This document shows, one piece after another, positions 37,375 to 45,154 of a DNA stretch of 54,857 nt. The position numbers and the translations under genes were made by a program. The stretch is taken from assembly GCA_003023695.1 (NCBI GenBank), contig PXYW01000007.1, forward strand, positions 121,202-176,058, given 5' to 3'. How positions within the stretch are numbered: position 1 is the first letter of the stretch; each line of letters starts with the position of its first letter. Origin of the DNA: Sulfobacillus benefaciens. Its GTDB lineage: Bacteria; Bacillota; Sulfobacillia; Sulfobacillales; Sulfobacillaceae. A model generated the notes under the pieces. That model was not told the DNA's origin. It worked only from the letters and a program-made list of their open reading frames with translations, and made no database searches.

Positions 37375-37729
37375 TCCGCCCACTCTCCTCCACCCATCCA
37401 GGAATCCATCCCGGAGGTGCCTCGACCTCCATACGCAGCAATAAATTCCCCCATGACTTACCATGGGCATCCAAATTCAGAGAGCGCGATACCCCGCCCG
37501 ACAAGGCTCTTTCCAAAACAAAATTCATCGCCGATATTCCTCTTAATGTATATCGGTGTATCGGACCCTTGACCTCACTGCCAAACAAAGCGTGCACCCG
37601 TTCTACAGTGACTTGGTCCAGAAGCCAATCTAAATCATCCGGCCGATAAGGCACCAAACCAATATTCGATGTGTCCCCTTTGTCCCCGGACCGAGCAAAT
37701 GCCACCTCTCTAAGCATCACGCGACTCAT
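37367..37729 (-). CDS. AtuA-like small ferredoxin-fold protein
   Basis: A 120-residue protein matching the C-terminal ferredoxin-fold domain that is often fused to AtuA (DUF1446). The mark is FARSGDKGDTSNIGLVPY near the start, followed by the RYTLRGISAMNFVLERALSGG helix. ATG 37729 has GGGAGG upstream. Here it is a separate gene 34 bp after the AtuA gene and overlapping the next ligase start. The function is unknown. It always travels with AtuA, so the two probably act as one unit. Confidence 0.85.
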   Translation of the reverse strand: MSRVMLREVAFARSGDKGDTSNIGLVPYRPDDLDWLLDQVTVERVHALFGSEVKGPIHRYTLRGISAMNFVLERALSGGVSRSLNLDAHGKSWGNLLLRMEVEAPPGWIPGWVEESGRIE

Positions 37730-37763
37730 CTTCAGCCTCCCTGTTCCCAAAATCCGCCTTGCG

Positions 37764-39119
37764 CTAACTCCAAATGCTTACCTCGACAGGTACTTGATCC
37801 CGAGGTATGCGACTACTGTATAAAGCCAGAAACGGTCGAATTTGGCTTCGCATGCCCCCGGCTCCCGATGGACCAAAATATTGCCATTCAACCTCGCGCG
37901 CAACGCGTTCTGCGACGGCTCTTTGTTGTGTATGAACCGCCATACGCACTCGGACTTCATAAGGCGGTTGCTCTAATGTCGGTGTCGCTCGCCCGTGGAT
38001 GGCATTGACGCCAATCAAATCAAAACGTACCTCTTCACATGACGTTTTATAGAAGCGCTGGTAACGGGATTGCAACACCTCTTGACACAACAACGCCCGA
38101 TCATAAGCCCCCGGACCCGCAAACGATACTTCGGATTCGGCAGTAAATCCTTGGTCAACGCCAATTAGCACTTTTAAAGTATCTGGTCGCATGGTGCCAG
38201 CACCACCACGAACCCTCACTTGGTCCCGATTCTCCGTCGCCTCCACAGTAACCTGACAAAAGTCCGCCACCACATCCGGGGTCAGATAGCGTGCAGGGTC
38301 ATGAATTTCATACACCAATTGTGCTTTGACCGTATTAGGAGTGACCATACCGCCACTGTCTGGCAATTTGCCAATCACGGCTTCGCCATCCGGAAATACT
38401 TCTGCCCATGGCATTCCTAAGTGGTCTAGACCCGGAACCTTACGATAAGGCGGGTCCGCATAATTTCCGCCCGTGACATGCACACCGCACTCTAATAGGT
38501 GGCCCACGACAATTCCTTGGCCTAATCGACTCCAATCAGAAGGGGACCACCCAAACCACCACATGGCTGCTCCCAGAAACAACGAAGGATCCGCCAAACG
38601 GCCTCCCACCACGACATCGGCTCCACGTGATAAGGCATTGGCCACGCCATCTGCACCAATATAGGCATTGGCTGAGATCACCTTTCCCGTCATCGCACTG
38701 AGAGGACAATTGACTTCATCCAATACCGGATCTGTCTCTAATATCGTGTCTAGCACGTCGTCTCCCGTGATAGCGGCGATTTTCAAGCCATAACTTTTCC
38801 CCGCTTGGGCTAATTTGACTGCTGCTTGGGTTGGGTTGGCCGCGCCCATGTTGGTGATCAACTTCAAGCCACGTGCCGCATAAGGAAAAAATCGCTGGGA
38901 AAATTCATCTAACCGTAGATCGTAGCCCAACTGGGGATTCTCTCGTTTACGCACCTGTGCTAAAGCTAAAGTCCGTTCGGCAAGCGCGTCGAAACACAAA
39001 ACCTGCAGATCACCGTTACACGCCAAATCCTCTGCCGGGTCCAGGTTATCGTCTGCATAGGCCGAACCCCATCCAACACGCAATAATCGCTCCCCCATCT
39101 CCGTCATCGCCCCTTCCAT
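37764..39119 (-). CDS. AtuA family (DUF1446) acyclic terpene utilization protein
   Basis: A 451-residue protein of the AtuA/DUF1446 family found in the acyclic terpene utilization cluster of Pseudomonas. Family marks include LRVGWGSAYADD, LITNMGAANPTQAAV, ITGDDVLD, GADVVVGGRLADPSLFLG and RVRGGAGTMRPDTLKVLIG. The biochemical role of AtuA is not known. ATG 39119 overlaps the end of the enoyl-CoA hydratase gene. Start sites at 39107 and 39098 are also possible. With the carboxylase, dehydrogenase, hydratase and TetR it makes an Atu-like operon, though without AtuF. Confidence 0.88.
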   Translation of the reverse strand: MEGAMTEMGERLLRVGWGSAYADDNLDPAEDLACNGDLQVLCFDALAERTLALAQVRKRENPQLGYDLRLDEFSQRFFPYAARGLKLITNMGAANPTQAAVKLAQAGKSYGLKIAAITGDDVLDTILETDPVLDEVNCPLSAMTGKVISANAYIGADGVANALSRGADVVVGGRLADPSLFLGAAMWWFGWSPSDWSRLGQGIVVGHLLECGVHVTGGNYADPPYRKVPGLDHLGMPWAEVFPDGEAVIGKLPDSGGMVTPNTVKAQLVYEIHDPARYLTPDVVADFCQVTVEATENRDQVRVRGGAGTMRPDTLKVLIGVDQGFTAESEVSFAGPGAYDRALLCQEVLQSRYQRFYKTSCEEVRFDLIGVNAIHGRATPTLEQPPYEVRVRMAVHTQQRAVAERVAREVEWQYFGPSGAGGMRSQIRPFLALYSSRIPRDQVPVEVSIWS

Positions 39120-39871
39120 TGTGGCGCTCTTTTTTCACGAAAGGCTCGCGGGCCTTCTAGAGCATCCTCGCTCCGGTATACTGCCTCAAATAAATGGTCT
39201 GCCACATCCCAAGCGGCTGTGCGTCCCATTTCCGCGGCCATATAGATCATTTGACGGGTGGCGCGCACCGTGAGCGGCGCATTGTCGCGAATTCGTCTCG
39301 CCAAAGCCATGGTATTGGACAAGAGCACATCAGGAGTCACTACTCGATTAACGAATCCGATTTCATAGGCCCGTTGTGCGTCGATGGGGTCGCCGGTCAA
39401 TGCCAATTCCATCCATACGCGCTGAGACATCATGGAATGGAGGGGGATGGACCACGGGGCTCCACGAGACCATTTTGCTTCAGGCATCGCAAATCGCGCA
39501 TGATCTGCAGCCACTGCTAAATCGCACATCATGGCCAATAAAAACCCTCCGCCAAACGCAATTCCATTGACGGCAGCAATGATTGGCTTGTCTATCCAAA
39601 GATTTCTATTTAATATCGGCACAAATGTCCGCTCCGGTACCCCGATCTGATGCTCGGCCATTTCCTTGAGATCGCCACCAGCACAAAATACCTGTGAACC
39701 TGAAGCGGTCAGAATTCCCACTTGACACGCTGGGTCCGTATTAAACCGCTCCAAGGCGTCCCGTAACCCTCGTCGCATAGTGAGACTTAGAGCATTTCTA
39801 TGCTCAGGATCATCCATCGTGATCACGGCGATTCCATCCTCGACGCCAAATCGCACTAGGCCTTCACTCAT
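39104..39871 (-). CDS. enoyl-CoA hydratase/isomerase
   Basis: A 255-residue crotonase-superfamily enzyme. The oxyanion-hole segments DPEHRNALSLTMRRGL and SQVFCAGGDLKEMAEH are present, followed by IAAVNGIAFGGGFLLAMMCDLAVA. One of the two catalytic glutamates of classic hydratases appears as MPEAKW; the other position is less clear, so a variant activity (as in AtuE-type isohexenylglutaconyl-CoA hydratase) is possible. ATG 39871 has GGGGGAAGTC upstream. It is the first gene of the operon, with the promoter and candidate operator about 50-80 bp in front. Confidence 0.88.
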   Translation of the reverse strand: MSEGLVRFGVEDGIAVITMDDPEHRNALSLTMRRGLRDALERFNTDPACQVGILTASGSQVFCAGGDLKEMAEHQIGVPERTFVPILNRNLWIDKPIIAAVNGIAFGGGFLLAMMCDLAVAADHARFAMPEAKWSRGAPWSIPLHSMMSQRVWMELALTGDPIDAQRAYEIGFVNRVVTPDVLLSNTMALARRIRDNAPLTVRATRQMIYMAAEMGRTAAWDVADHLFEAVYRSEDALEGPRAFREKRAPQWKGR

Positions 39872-39910
39872 AACCCGACTTCCCCCAGACCATTGTTCGT
39901 TTTTCCGACC

Positions 39911-39955
39911 ATAATTCTGTTTATGAATTATAAAGGGCTTTTGAAACTTTGACAA
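39911..39955 (-). promoter_or_regulatory. acyl-CoA operon promoter with overlapping inverted repeat
   Basis: On the minus strand TTGTCA (39955-39950), a 17-bp spacer and a perfect TATAAT (39932-39927) form a strong sigma-A promoter about 55 bp before the hydratase start. The repeat ATAATTC-N7-GAATTAT (39911-39931) covers the -10 and the predicted start. It has the size and position of a TetR-type operator, so the operon's own TetR protein probably represses here. Confidence 0.75.
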
Positions 39956-40014
39956 TAGAGCAAAAATGTTTTTCTCGTGATGCCCCACTCTTCCTATGTG
40001 GAATTCTTTGGACG

Positions 40015-40034
40015 CGTGGTAACATAAAACCACG
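40015..40034. promoter_or_regulatory. inverted repeat upstream of the NiaR-like gene
   Basis: CGTGGT-N8-ACCACG, a perfect 6-bp dyad 20 bp before the repressor start, covers the likely -10 region (TAACAT). It may be an autoregulatory operator. Confidence 0.45.
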
Positions 40035-40054
40035 TTAAAAAGGAGAAGATGTTG

Positions 40055-40576
40055 ATGAATCGTGACCGCGAGCAAAGGCAAGAACGGATACTGAATCTCT
40101 TGCACGAACGCAGGGAACCAATTCGGGGCGAAGACTTGGCATTAAAATTAGGGGTGACCCGTCAAGTGGTGGTGCATGAAATTGCATTGCTGCGTGCAGG
40201 GGGTCACCCTATCGTAGCAACTCCTCAAGGATACTATCTCGCGTCAACACCAAACAATGTCAAAACAACACTACTCTCGGTCCGCCACACACCGGAACAG
40301 ACCCCCGCTGAATTGTATACATTAATCGATCACGGTCTTATTGTTCACAATGTCACTGTCGAACATCCCATATACGGCGAACTCACGGGCACTTTGCACC
40401 TGCGATCACGTCACGACGTCCAACAATTTTTAACCTTGGTCGCCGAAGCCAAAATATCCCTGCTGTCTGAACTTACCCAGGGCTACCATTTTCACACCGT
40501 AGAATTTGAGAACTATGACGATGTGGATCGAGCTATAGAGGAATTGCGTGCCAAACATATTGAGGTGTTGTCCTGA
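40055..40576 (+). CDS. niaR: NiaR-like transcriptional repressor (HTH_11 plus 3H domain)
   Basis: A 173-residue repressor of the NiaR/YrxA family that senses niacin and controls NAD synthesis and niacin uptake. The N-terminal HTH_11 winged helix reads RILNLLHERREPIRGEDLALKLGVTRQVVVHEIALL, followed by the 3H domain with its conserved histidines in LLSVRHTPEQ, VTVEHPIYGEL and QGYHFHTVEFE, which bind a metal. ATG 40055 is chosen because AGGAG is nine bases upstream. The ATG at 40049 is only three bases from it. It converges with lspA. An inverted repeat lies in its promoter. The nearby NCS1 permease at 41389 could be a niacin transporter under its control, but that is only a possibility. Confidence 0.82.
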   Translation: MNRDREQRQERILNLLHERREPIRGEDLALKLGVTRQVVVHEIALLRAGGHPIVATPQGYYLASTPNNVKTTLLSVRHTPEQTPAELYTLIDHGLIVHNVTVEHPIYGELTGTLHLRSRHDVQQFLTLVAEAKISLLSELTQGYHFHTVEFENYDDVDRAIEELRAKHIEVLS

Positions 40577-40587
40577 TCTTTCCTAGC

Positions 40588-41055
40588 TCATAATTCCTTG
40601 ACTTTTGGTGCATCGTTAGCAGTTCCTGTTCTAGTCTGGCCACGACTGATCCAAAAGCTAATCAATACCCATACCAGCCCCAGACGTATAGCCACATCCG
40701 CCGCGTTGAAGACATAGGGATAAGGCGCCACATGCCAATAATCCACCACACCACCAAATAGAATGCGGCTCACCGCATTGGCGATGGCGCCACCCAGCAT
40801 CATGCCCAAAGGATACCGCAGACGCTGCCATCGCCAATACAATAGTCCTAAGACCGCTAATGCGATGAACACCCCAATCTCGGCTGTCCTCGGAACATCA
40901 GCACCCACTCCAAATGCCACTCCGTGATTAACAATAAGCGAAGCTGCAGGTTGGCGACGGTACCAAAAAGTCAAGCTAATGGCTACCCCAGCGGAAACCG
41001 CACTGAGCACTGCCGGCCCCATCCTCTTCACTACAGCTTCTTTCTTCTGGATCAC
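40588..41055 (-). CDS. lspA: lipoprotein signal peptidase LspA
   Basis: A 155-residue membrane aspartyl protease that cuts signal peptides of lipoproteins. The two catalytic aspartates are D105 (GGVVDYWHV) and D120 (VFNAADVAIRLG), with the conserved VNHGVAFGV and GGAIANAVSRILFGG motifs and four membrane helices. GTG 41055 has GAGGCG five bases upstream. It is a short member and lacks the usual D-x-x-T-K near the first helix. It ends 11 bp from the convergent niaR-like gene. Confidence 0.88.
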   Translation of the reverse strand: MIQKKEAVVKRMGPAVLSAVSAGVAISLTFWYRRQPAASLIVNHGVAFGVGADVPRTAEIGVFIALAVLGLLYWRWQRLRYPLGMMLGGAIANAVSRILFGGVVDYWHVAPYPYVFNAADVAIRLGLVWVLISFWISRGQTRTGTANDAPKVKEL

Positions 41056-41150
41056 TGGATCGCCTCGATTTCATTGCACATTGGTGTGATCGCTCTTATC
41101 TTGGGAATGATCTTAGGTCAGGCATCGCCGCCCTGTGTATGGCGGCTTTC

Positions 41151-41159
41151 ATTATATCA
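41151..41159 (-). promoter_or_regulatory. extended -10 promoter for lspA
   Basis: On the minus strand TG-A-TATAAT (perfect -10 with the TGN extension) lies about 95 bp before the lspA start. A GC-rich dyad GCCGCC-N8-GGCGGC (41127-41146) follows near the expected transcription start. No good -35 is seen, as is usual for extended -10 promoters. Confidence 0.5.
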
Positions 41160-41319
41160 CCCCCATTTCTTTGCATGATAAGAGGACCAACAAAATATAA
41201 AGAGCTTAAACCGACCATGTCCACTTTTGTAGCCCATTACCTTCCGTTGTGCTTGTTTGCTTGCGATGATAGAAACCCCATTACTCAGATCTACAATTCC
41301 GTGTTTATTGTCGTAGGCC

Positions 41320-41350
41320 TTGCTAAACAATCATTCATCGTGTATATACA
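41320..41350 (+). promoter_or_regulatory. promoter of the NCS1 permease gene with palindrome
   Basis: TTGCTA (41320-41325), 17 bp, TATATA (41343-41348) is a moderate promoter 40 bp before the permease start. The 10-bp perfect palindrome TGTATATACA (41341-41350) overlaps the -10, and a second dyad TAGTA-TG-TACTA (41352-41363) follows. These could be operator sites. Confidence 0.45.
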
Positions 41351-41388
41351 GTAGTATGTACTAAACTATAGGAAAGCAGGTCCCATTT

Positions 41389-42750
41389 ATGGCACTTAAC
41401 CCGAAATACGGCACCACGGTCCTCAAAGTTGAACCTTTCGGAGTCGAACCCGTGGCTAGCCGTGAACGTCATGGCCGCCCGCGAAGCCAGTTTACGCTTT
41501 GGCTTGGCAGCAATTTAACCATAGCTGATTACGCACTAGGGTTTTTCCCCATCTCCCTTGGTATGCCATGGGGGTGGACCGTAGCTGCTATTCTGGTAGG
41601 AAATCTTGTAGGGGCATGGGTCTTGGCTTTGTGCGCAGCTATGGGGCCATCTTATGGATTGCCTCAACTCATGATTAGTAAACGAATCTTTGGCCGCCGG
41701 GCTGGATATCTACCGGCGCTTTTGAATTATGTCAGCACCATAGGTTGGTTTTCTGTAAACAACATCCTTGGCTCCTTTGGCCTTCGAGTATTGTGGCCTC
41801 ACCTTCCATTTTACCAAGCCGCATTGATCTTGGTATTTATTCAGGGCCTCATTGCAATATACGGTCACAATCTCATCCATGCCTATGAACGCATTATGTC
41901 CGTGGTGTTAGGCATCCTATTTTTGGTCGTGACGATTTCTCTTATCGGACGCCCTTCACTCGGTTCTTATCACCCGGCGGTTCATAACCCCTGGGTATTG
42001 TTCGCGATTATGGTAGCCGCAGCATTTTCCTACGTCGGTAGTTGGGGTCCTTATGCATCTGACTATAGCCGATATCTACCCTCACAAACATCTCGCCGCT
42101 CAATCATGGTTTGGAGTTTTCTCGGAGCATTTATTGCCTCGGCATGGCTCGAATTGGTCGGCGCGGCGGTGGCCGTGGTAGCCGGACCCGAGGCATCCAA
42201 CCCCATCGCCGCCCTACATTCCGTAACGGGTGCCTTGGGAGGCATCTCCGTGATCGCGATAATACTGGGCGGCACTGCGGCGGACGCGCTTAACCTCTAT
42301 TCCAACGCACTGTCCGCCGGAGCGCTTGATCTACGGCTGCCACGATGGAGTCTCGCCGCGCTGGCAAGCCTCATTGGGCTGGGACTCAGCCTTGCTGGTT
42401 CGGGATCCTTCGAGCAATATTACGACAACTTTTTGTTGCTGTTAGGCTATTGGATGACCCCTTGGATGGGCGTTATGTTTGCCGACTTTTACCTACGGCA
42501 AGTGCACTTTCGCACATTAGAAGCAACCCCCAAAGCATGGCGAGCCCTCGTCAGTTTCATAGTAGGCTTCATGGTATCTATTCCTTTCATGAGTTCCACA
42601 TTATTCACGGGTCCGATTGCGCATAAGTTGGGGGGCGCAGATCTCACTTTTTACGTAGGATTTTTCGTCGCCATGACCCTATATTTGCTATGGTCGAGGC
42701 CAGGGATCGAAACCGCTGGTTCTGGAGCGAACCAGGGATCTCATCCCTAA
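41389..42750 (+). CDS. NCS1-family nucleobase/vitamin permease
   Basis: A 453-residue, 12-helix permease of the NCS1 (cytosine, allantoin, thiamine, hydantoin) family. Marks include LWLGSNLTIADYALGFFPISLGMPWG in helix 1, YVGSWGPYASDYSRYLP and LLGYWMTPWMGVMFADFYLR in the second half. The transported compound (a nucleobase, or a vitamin such as niacin or pyridoxine) cannot be told. ATG 41389 follows AGGAAAGCAGG. The gene has its own promoter with palindromes and ends at a strong terminator, so it is probably monocistronic. NiaR-linked control is a speculation from the neighbour. Confidence 0.85.
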   Translation: MALNPKYGTTVLKVEPFGVEPVASRERHGRPRSQFTLWLGSNLTIADYALGFFPISLGMPWGWTVAAILVGNLVGAWVLALCAAMGPSYGLPQLMISKRIFGRRAGYLPALLNYVSTIGWFSVNNILGSFGLRVLWPHLPFYQAALILVFIQGLIAIYGHNLIHAYERIMSVVLGILFLVVTISLIGRPSLGSYHPAVHNPWVLFAIMVAAAFSYVGSWGPYASDYSRYLPSQTSRRSIMVWSFLGAFIASAWLELVGAAVAVVAGPEASNPIAALHSVTGALGGISVIAIILGGTAADALNLYSNALSAGALDLRLPRWSLAALASLIGLGLSLAGSGSFEQYYDNFLLLLGYWMTPWMGVMFADFYLRQVHFRTLEATPKAWRALVSFIVGFMVSIPFMSSTLFTGPIAHKLGGADLTFYVGFFVAMTLYLLWSRPGIETAGSGANQGSHP

Positions 42751-42770
42751 TTACGGAGAACAGATAAGGA

Positions 42771-42808
42771 GGGGGCGAGAAGTGGTGGTGAAACCACTTC
42801 TCGCCCCC
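42771..42808 (+). terminator. strong hairpin terminator after the permease gene
   Basis: A perfect 16-bp stem (GGGGGCGAGAAGTGGT with its complement) around a GGTGAA loop starts 20 bp past the stop. The following bases (CTCTAG) contain few T, but the stem is very stable. Confidence 0.75.
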
Positions 42809-42856
42809 CTCTAGAAAGGATCAGTCTTAATTTCAGTATCACCCGCGCTGTACCAG

Positions 42857-42883
42857 TTGTCGTATTCCGACAATTCGTATAAT
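42857..42883 (+). promoter_or_regulatory. TATAAT with inverted repeat before the orphan gene
   Basis: A perfect TATAAT (42878-42883) lies 71 bp before the orphan start. The dyad TTGTCG-TATTC-CGACAA (42857-42873) lies at the -35 position. Its first arm could serve as the -35 (spacing 15). Both suggest a regulated promoter. Confidence 0.4.
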
Positions 42884-42953
42884 CTACAATATAACATTAA
42901 TAATAAACTGCCATCAAAGATTAGAGTGAACTGCATAGAAAGGATAGGAAGCA

Positions 42954-43391
42954 ATGCCAAATCGATGGCCACGCCTCTTGTGGCATTATGCAATTAATGA
43001 ACAGCATTGGAACGTCACAGCGTATAATTTTCTTGAGCAAGCCCATAAGGCGCAAGCACGAGTTTTAATGACTCTTTCCCCGCATCATTCTCGAAACTTT
43101 GTCCACTGGGCCCGCTTGTTGCAAGTTTCTTGTGTCCCCTTGCGAGAAACCCCTTTTAGCCTATTATCGCAACACATATCGGAGCAATGGATAATTGCCC
43201 ATGCCCTCGATTATCGAGAATTGTGGTGGATTCACGAAGGAATCTGGACCGATGACTGGAGAGAATTCACCAACCCGCCCACTGTGCTATTTTGTAGTTG
43301 CTGCGAGAGCGCTGGCAGCATCGATCCCCCATTGCCTCCGTGGGGTTATGACTATTATGTTAATGGGTCCCGACTCGCTGTACCACGGTAA
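42954..43391 (+). CDS. orphan protein of unknown function
   Basis: A 145-residue soluble protein with no recognised family. It is rich in Trp, His and Leu, with a CSCCES cluster at about residue 113 and no signal or membrane segment. ATG 42954 follows AGGATAGGAAG. It is flanked by terminators on both sides, has a possible regulated promoter, and looks like an independent unit. I cannot name a fold. Codon usage resembles its neighbours. Confidence 0.6.
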   Translation: MPNRWPRLLWHYAINEQHWNVTAYNFLEQAHKAQARVLMTLSPHHSRNFVHWARLLQVSCVPLRETPFSLLSQHISEQWIIAHALDYRELWWIHEGIWTDDWREFTNPPTVLFCSCCESAGSIDPPLPPWGYDYYVNGSRLAVPR

Positions 43392-43435
43392 CCGCACCAC
43401 GACCCCAAAGCATTGCACAACAACACTGCAACCAA

Positions 43436-43473
43436 GATAAAAAAGGCCCTGCCATGGCAGGGCCTTTTTTATC
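43436..43473. terminator. bidirectional intrinsic terminator
   Basis: A perfect 38-bp dyad: a GGCCCTGCC stem flanked by A6 on the left and T6 on the right, so it gives a stem-loop with a U-run on either strand. It serves both the orphan gene on the plus strand and the small membrane protein and Nramp operon on the minus strand. Confidence 0.93.
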
Positions 43474-43474
43474 G

Positions 43475-43663
43475 TCACACGCTGTGAATGACATTCACCG
43501 CAACGGCCACTATCATCAAAATCACATAGATTCTCAGTGTCCACATTAGCGCCTTCAGTCCTGGGGAAAGAGGGCGAAGGCCAAGTCGATGAATTCGCTC
43601 TTGTGCCTCGTAGTGCTCTTGGAGCAATTGCTCTACGTCCAATGAATCCAGTTCGGCAGCCAT
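43475..43663 (-). CDS. small single-pass membrane protein, partner of Nramp gene
   Basis: A 62-residue protein. The N-terminal half is acidic and helical (LDVEQLLQEHYEAQERIHRLGLR), and the C-terminal half is one membrane helix (LMWTLRIYVILMIVAVAVNVI). ATG 43663 has GGAGGCGACACCC upstream, a strong site. It starts 12 bp past the end of the Nramp-like transporter and ends two bases before the bidirectional terminator, so it is the last gene of the operon. Its function is unknown. It may be a regulator or assembly factor of the transporter. Confidence 0.7.
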   Translation of the reverse strand: MAAELDSLDVEQLLQEHYEAQERIHRLGLRPLSPGLKALMWTLRIYVILMIVAVAVNVIHSV

Positions 43664-43675
43664 GGGTGTCGCCTC

Positions 43676-45004
43676 CTATAAAGTAAAATGTGGGAATACC
43701 ACGGTCAGTGCGTATACGATACCTGCCAAAGAAATAAACACACCCACCCCAATTCCAAAGACATTCAACCACCACGTGCTTTTGTGCGGACCCACCACTT
43801 CCCTATCATTGGCCAACAGCAGTAGAAACCCAATGGCCGGTGGCATCGTCAATACCGCGATCACGTTGACCACGATTACCACCATTTCCAATGGAAATCC
43901 CGGAATCAACACAATGGCTCCCGCAACAGCCGCCACCCCAATCAACACGGCGTAAAATCCTTTGGCTTCCACTACCGAGCGATTTAAGCTATGTGCTTGA
44001 TGAGCCACTTCACCAAAGGCATAGGCCGATGACGTAGAAATTGCAACAGCAGCTACCAAGCCTGCGTCAAAAATGCCCAGTGCGAATAACGCTCCGCCAA
44101 TATGGCCGATATAAGGTACCAAAGCCTGCGCAAACTGCGCTGCTCCAAACTGCCCTGCATTCATGTGATGAATATATAAGGGGGCCGTTACCACGATACA
44201 GCCCACTGCTGCCATAGTTGCCAGAGTGGCGCCAAACGCGGTGTCAATCCGTCCCCAACGGATATCTTTTTGCGCAAGCCCTTTGTCGGTCACCGCACCC
44301 TGCTGGAAAAACAGCATCCAAGGGGTAATGGTGGCTCCAATGTCTGCCAATATCATAATAATGGTGTTGGAATTCCATCCACCTGGCAATGGTGTCCAAC
44401 TCCACATTGCATGACCAACCTGCCCCCATGATACCGGAGCTAAAAAAGCAACCACTACAAAGACTAGGTTGAAACTGGCTAGTGCCAATATCAGACGTTC
44501 CCATGACCAATACCGACGCAATACCACAGCGCTGCTGACAGCAAGCAATCCCAGTAACACGGCAATGGGCGCGGGAATGTGAAAAAATCCTGCGCCTGCC
44601 ACAATTCCCACGAATTCCGTCACCAAGGTGAGGAAATTGGTGAACAGCAGGTCAATCATCGCAAAATTGCCCCAAAATCTGCCAAATCGCTGGTAAATAA
44701 GCTCAGCATGGCCGGCTTTGGAAGCGGCCCCTAGCCGCACTGTGATTTCTTGAGCAACAAACGCTAACATAAAAGTAAACACCACAAACGGGATGAAAAA
44801 TCCAATCCCGAATTGTGATCCTGTAGCCGCGTACGACAACATGCTAGGAGCATCATTTTCTCCCAACATCACTAAAATTCCCGGGCCAATTAGCAGCCAA
44901 AACAGTCGGCCCCACCGTCGCCCGACTCGGGCCTCTACAACTCTTAGACGGTCTTTGGCCCGCGAGACATTTTCTCGATTAATTTGGGGTTCCCTTGACG
45001 CCAT
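43676..45004 (-). CDS. Nramp-family divalent metal transporter, variant
   Basis: A 442-residue, 11-12-helix transporter of the Nramp family. The helix 1 motif is GENDAPSM, not the usual DPGN: the aspartate (D51) aligns, but PGN is replaced by APS. In helix 6 the Met of the usual MPH is also missing (TPWM at about 227-230, in GATITPWMLFF). These changes recall the Nramp-related magnesium transporters (NRMT), which lack the soft-metal methionine. Mg2+ or Mn2+ could thus be the substrate rather than Fe2+. Start is ATG 45004 with AGGTGA six bases upstream. The small membrane protein follows. Confidence 0.8.
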   Translation of the reverse strand: MASREPQINRENVSRAKDRLRVVEARVGRRWGRLFWLLIGPGILVMLGENDAPSMLSYAATGSQFGIGFFIPFVVFTFMLAFVAQEITVRLGAASKAGHAELIYQRFGRFWGNFAMIDLLFTNFLTLVTEFVGIVAGAGFFHIPAPIAVLLGLLAVSSAVVLRRYWSWERLILALASFNLVFVVVAFLAPVSWGQVGHAMWSWTPLPGGWNSNTIIMILADIGATITPWMLFFQQGAVTDKGLAQKDIRWGRIDTAFGATLATMAAVGCIVVTAPLYIHHMNAGQFGAAQFAQALVPYIGHIGGALFALGIFDAGLVAAVAISTSSAYAFGEVAHQAHSLNRSVVEAKGFYAVLIGVAAVAGAIVLIPGFPLEMVVIVVNVIAVLTMPPAIGFLLLLANDREVVGPHKSTWWLNVFGIGVGVFISLAGIVYALTVVFPHFTL

Positions 45005-45154
45005 CAATTGTCACCTGCCCTGCCCTCCGTGTTAGCCTCGACTGCAATTGTTAGCCTGAGGCAATATCACCATACGAATAGGGGGCGTCGATGGTGCATA
45101 AACATAAAATTTATGACTCGGTCTAGGCTACCCATGAAAACTATTTGATGGGGA

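Noticed and set aside
38873-39160. 95-residue plus-strand frame inside the AtuA gene
   Set aside because: Antisense to a well-supported gene and without family features.
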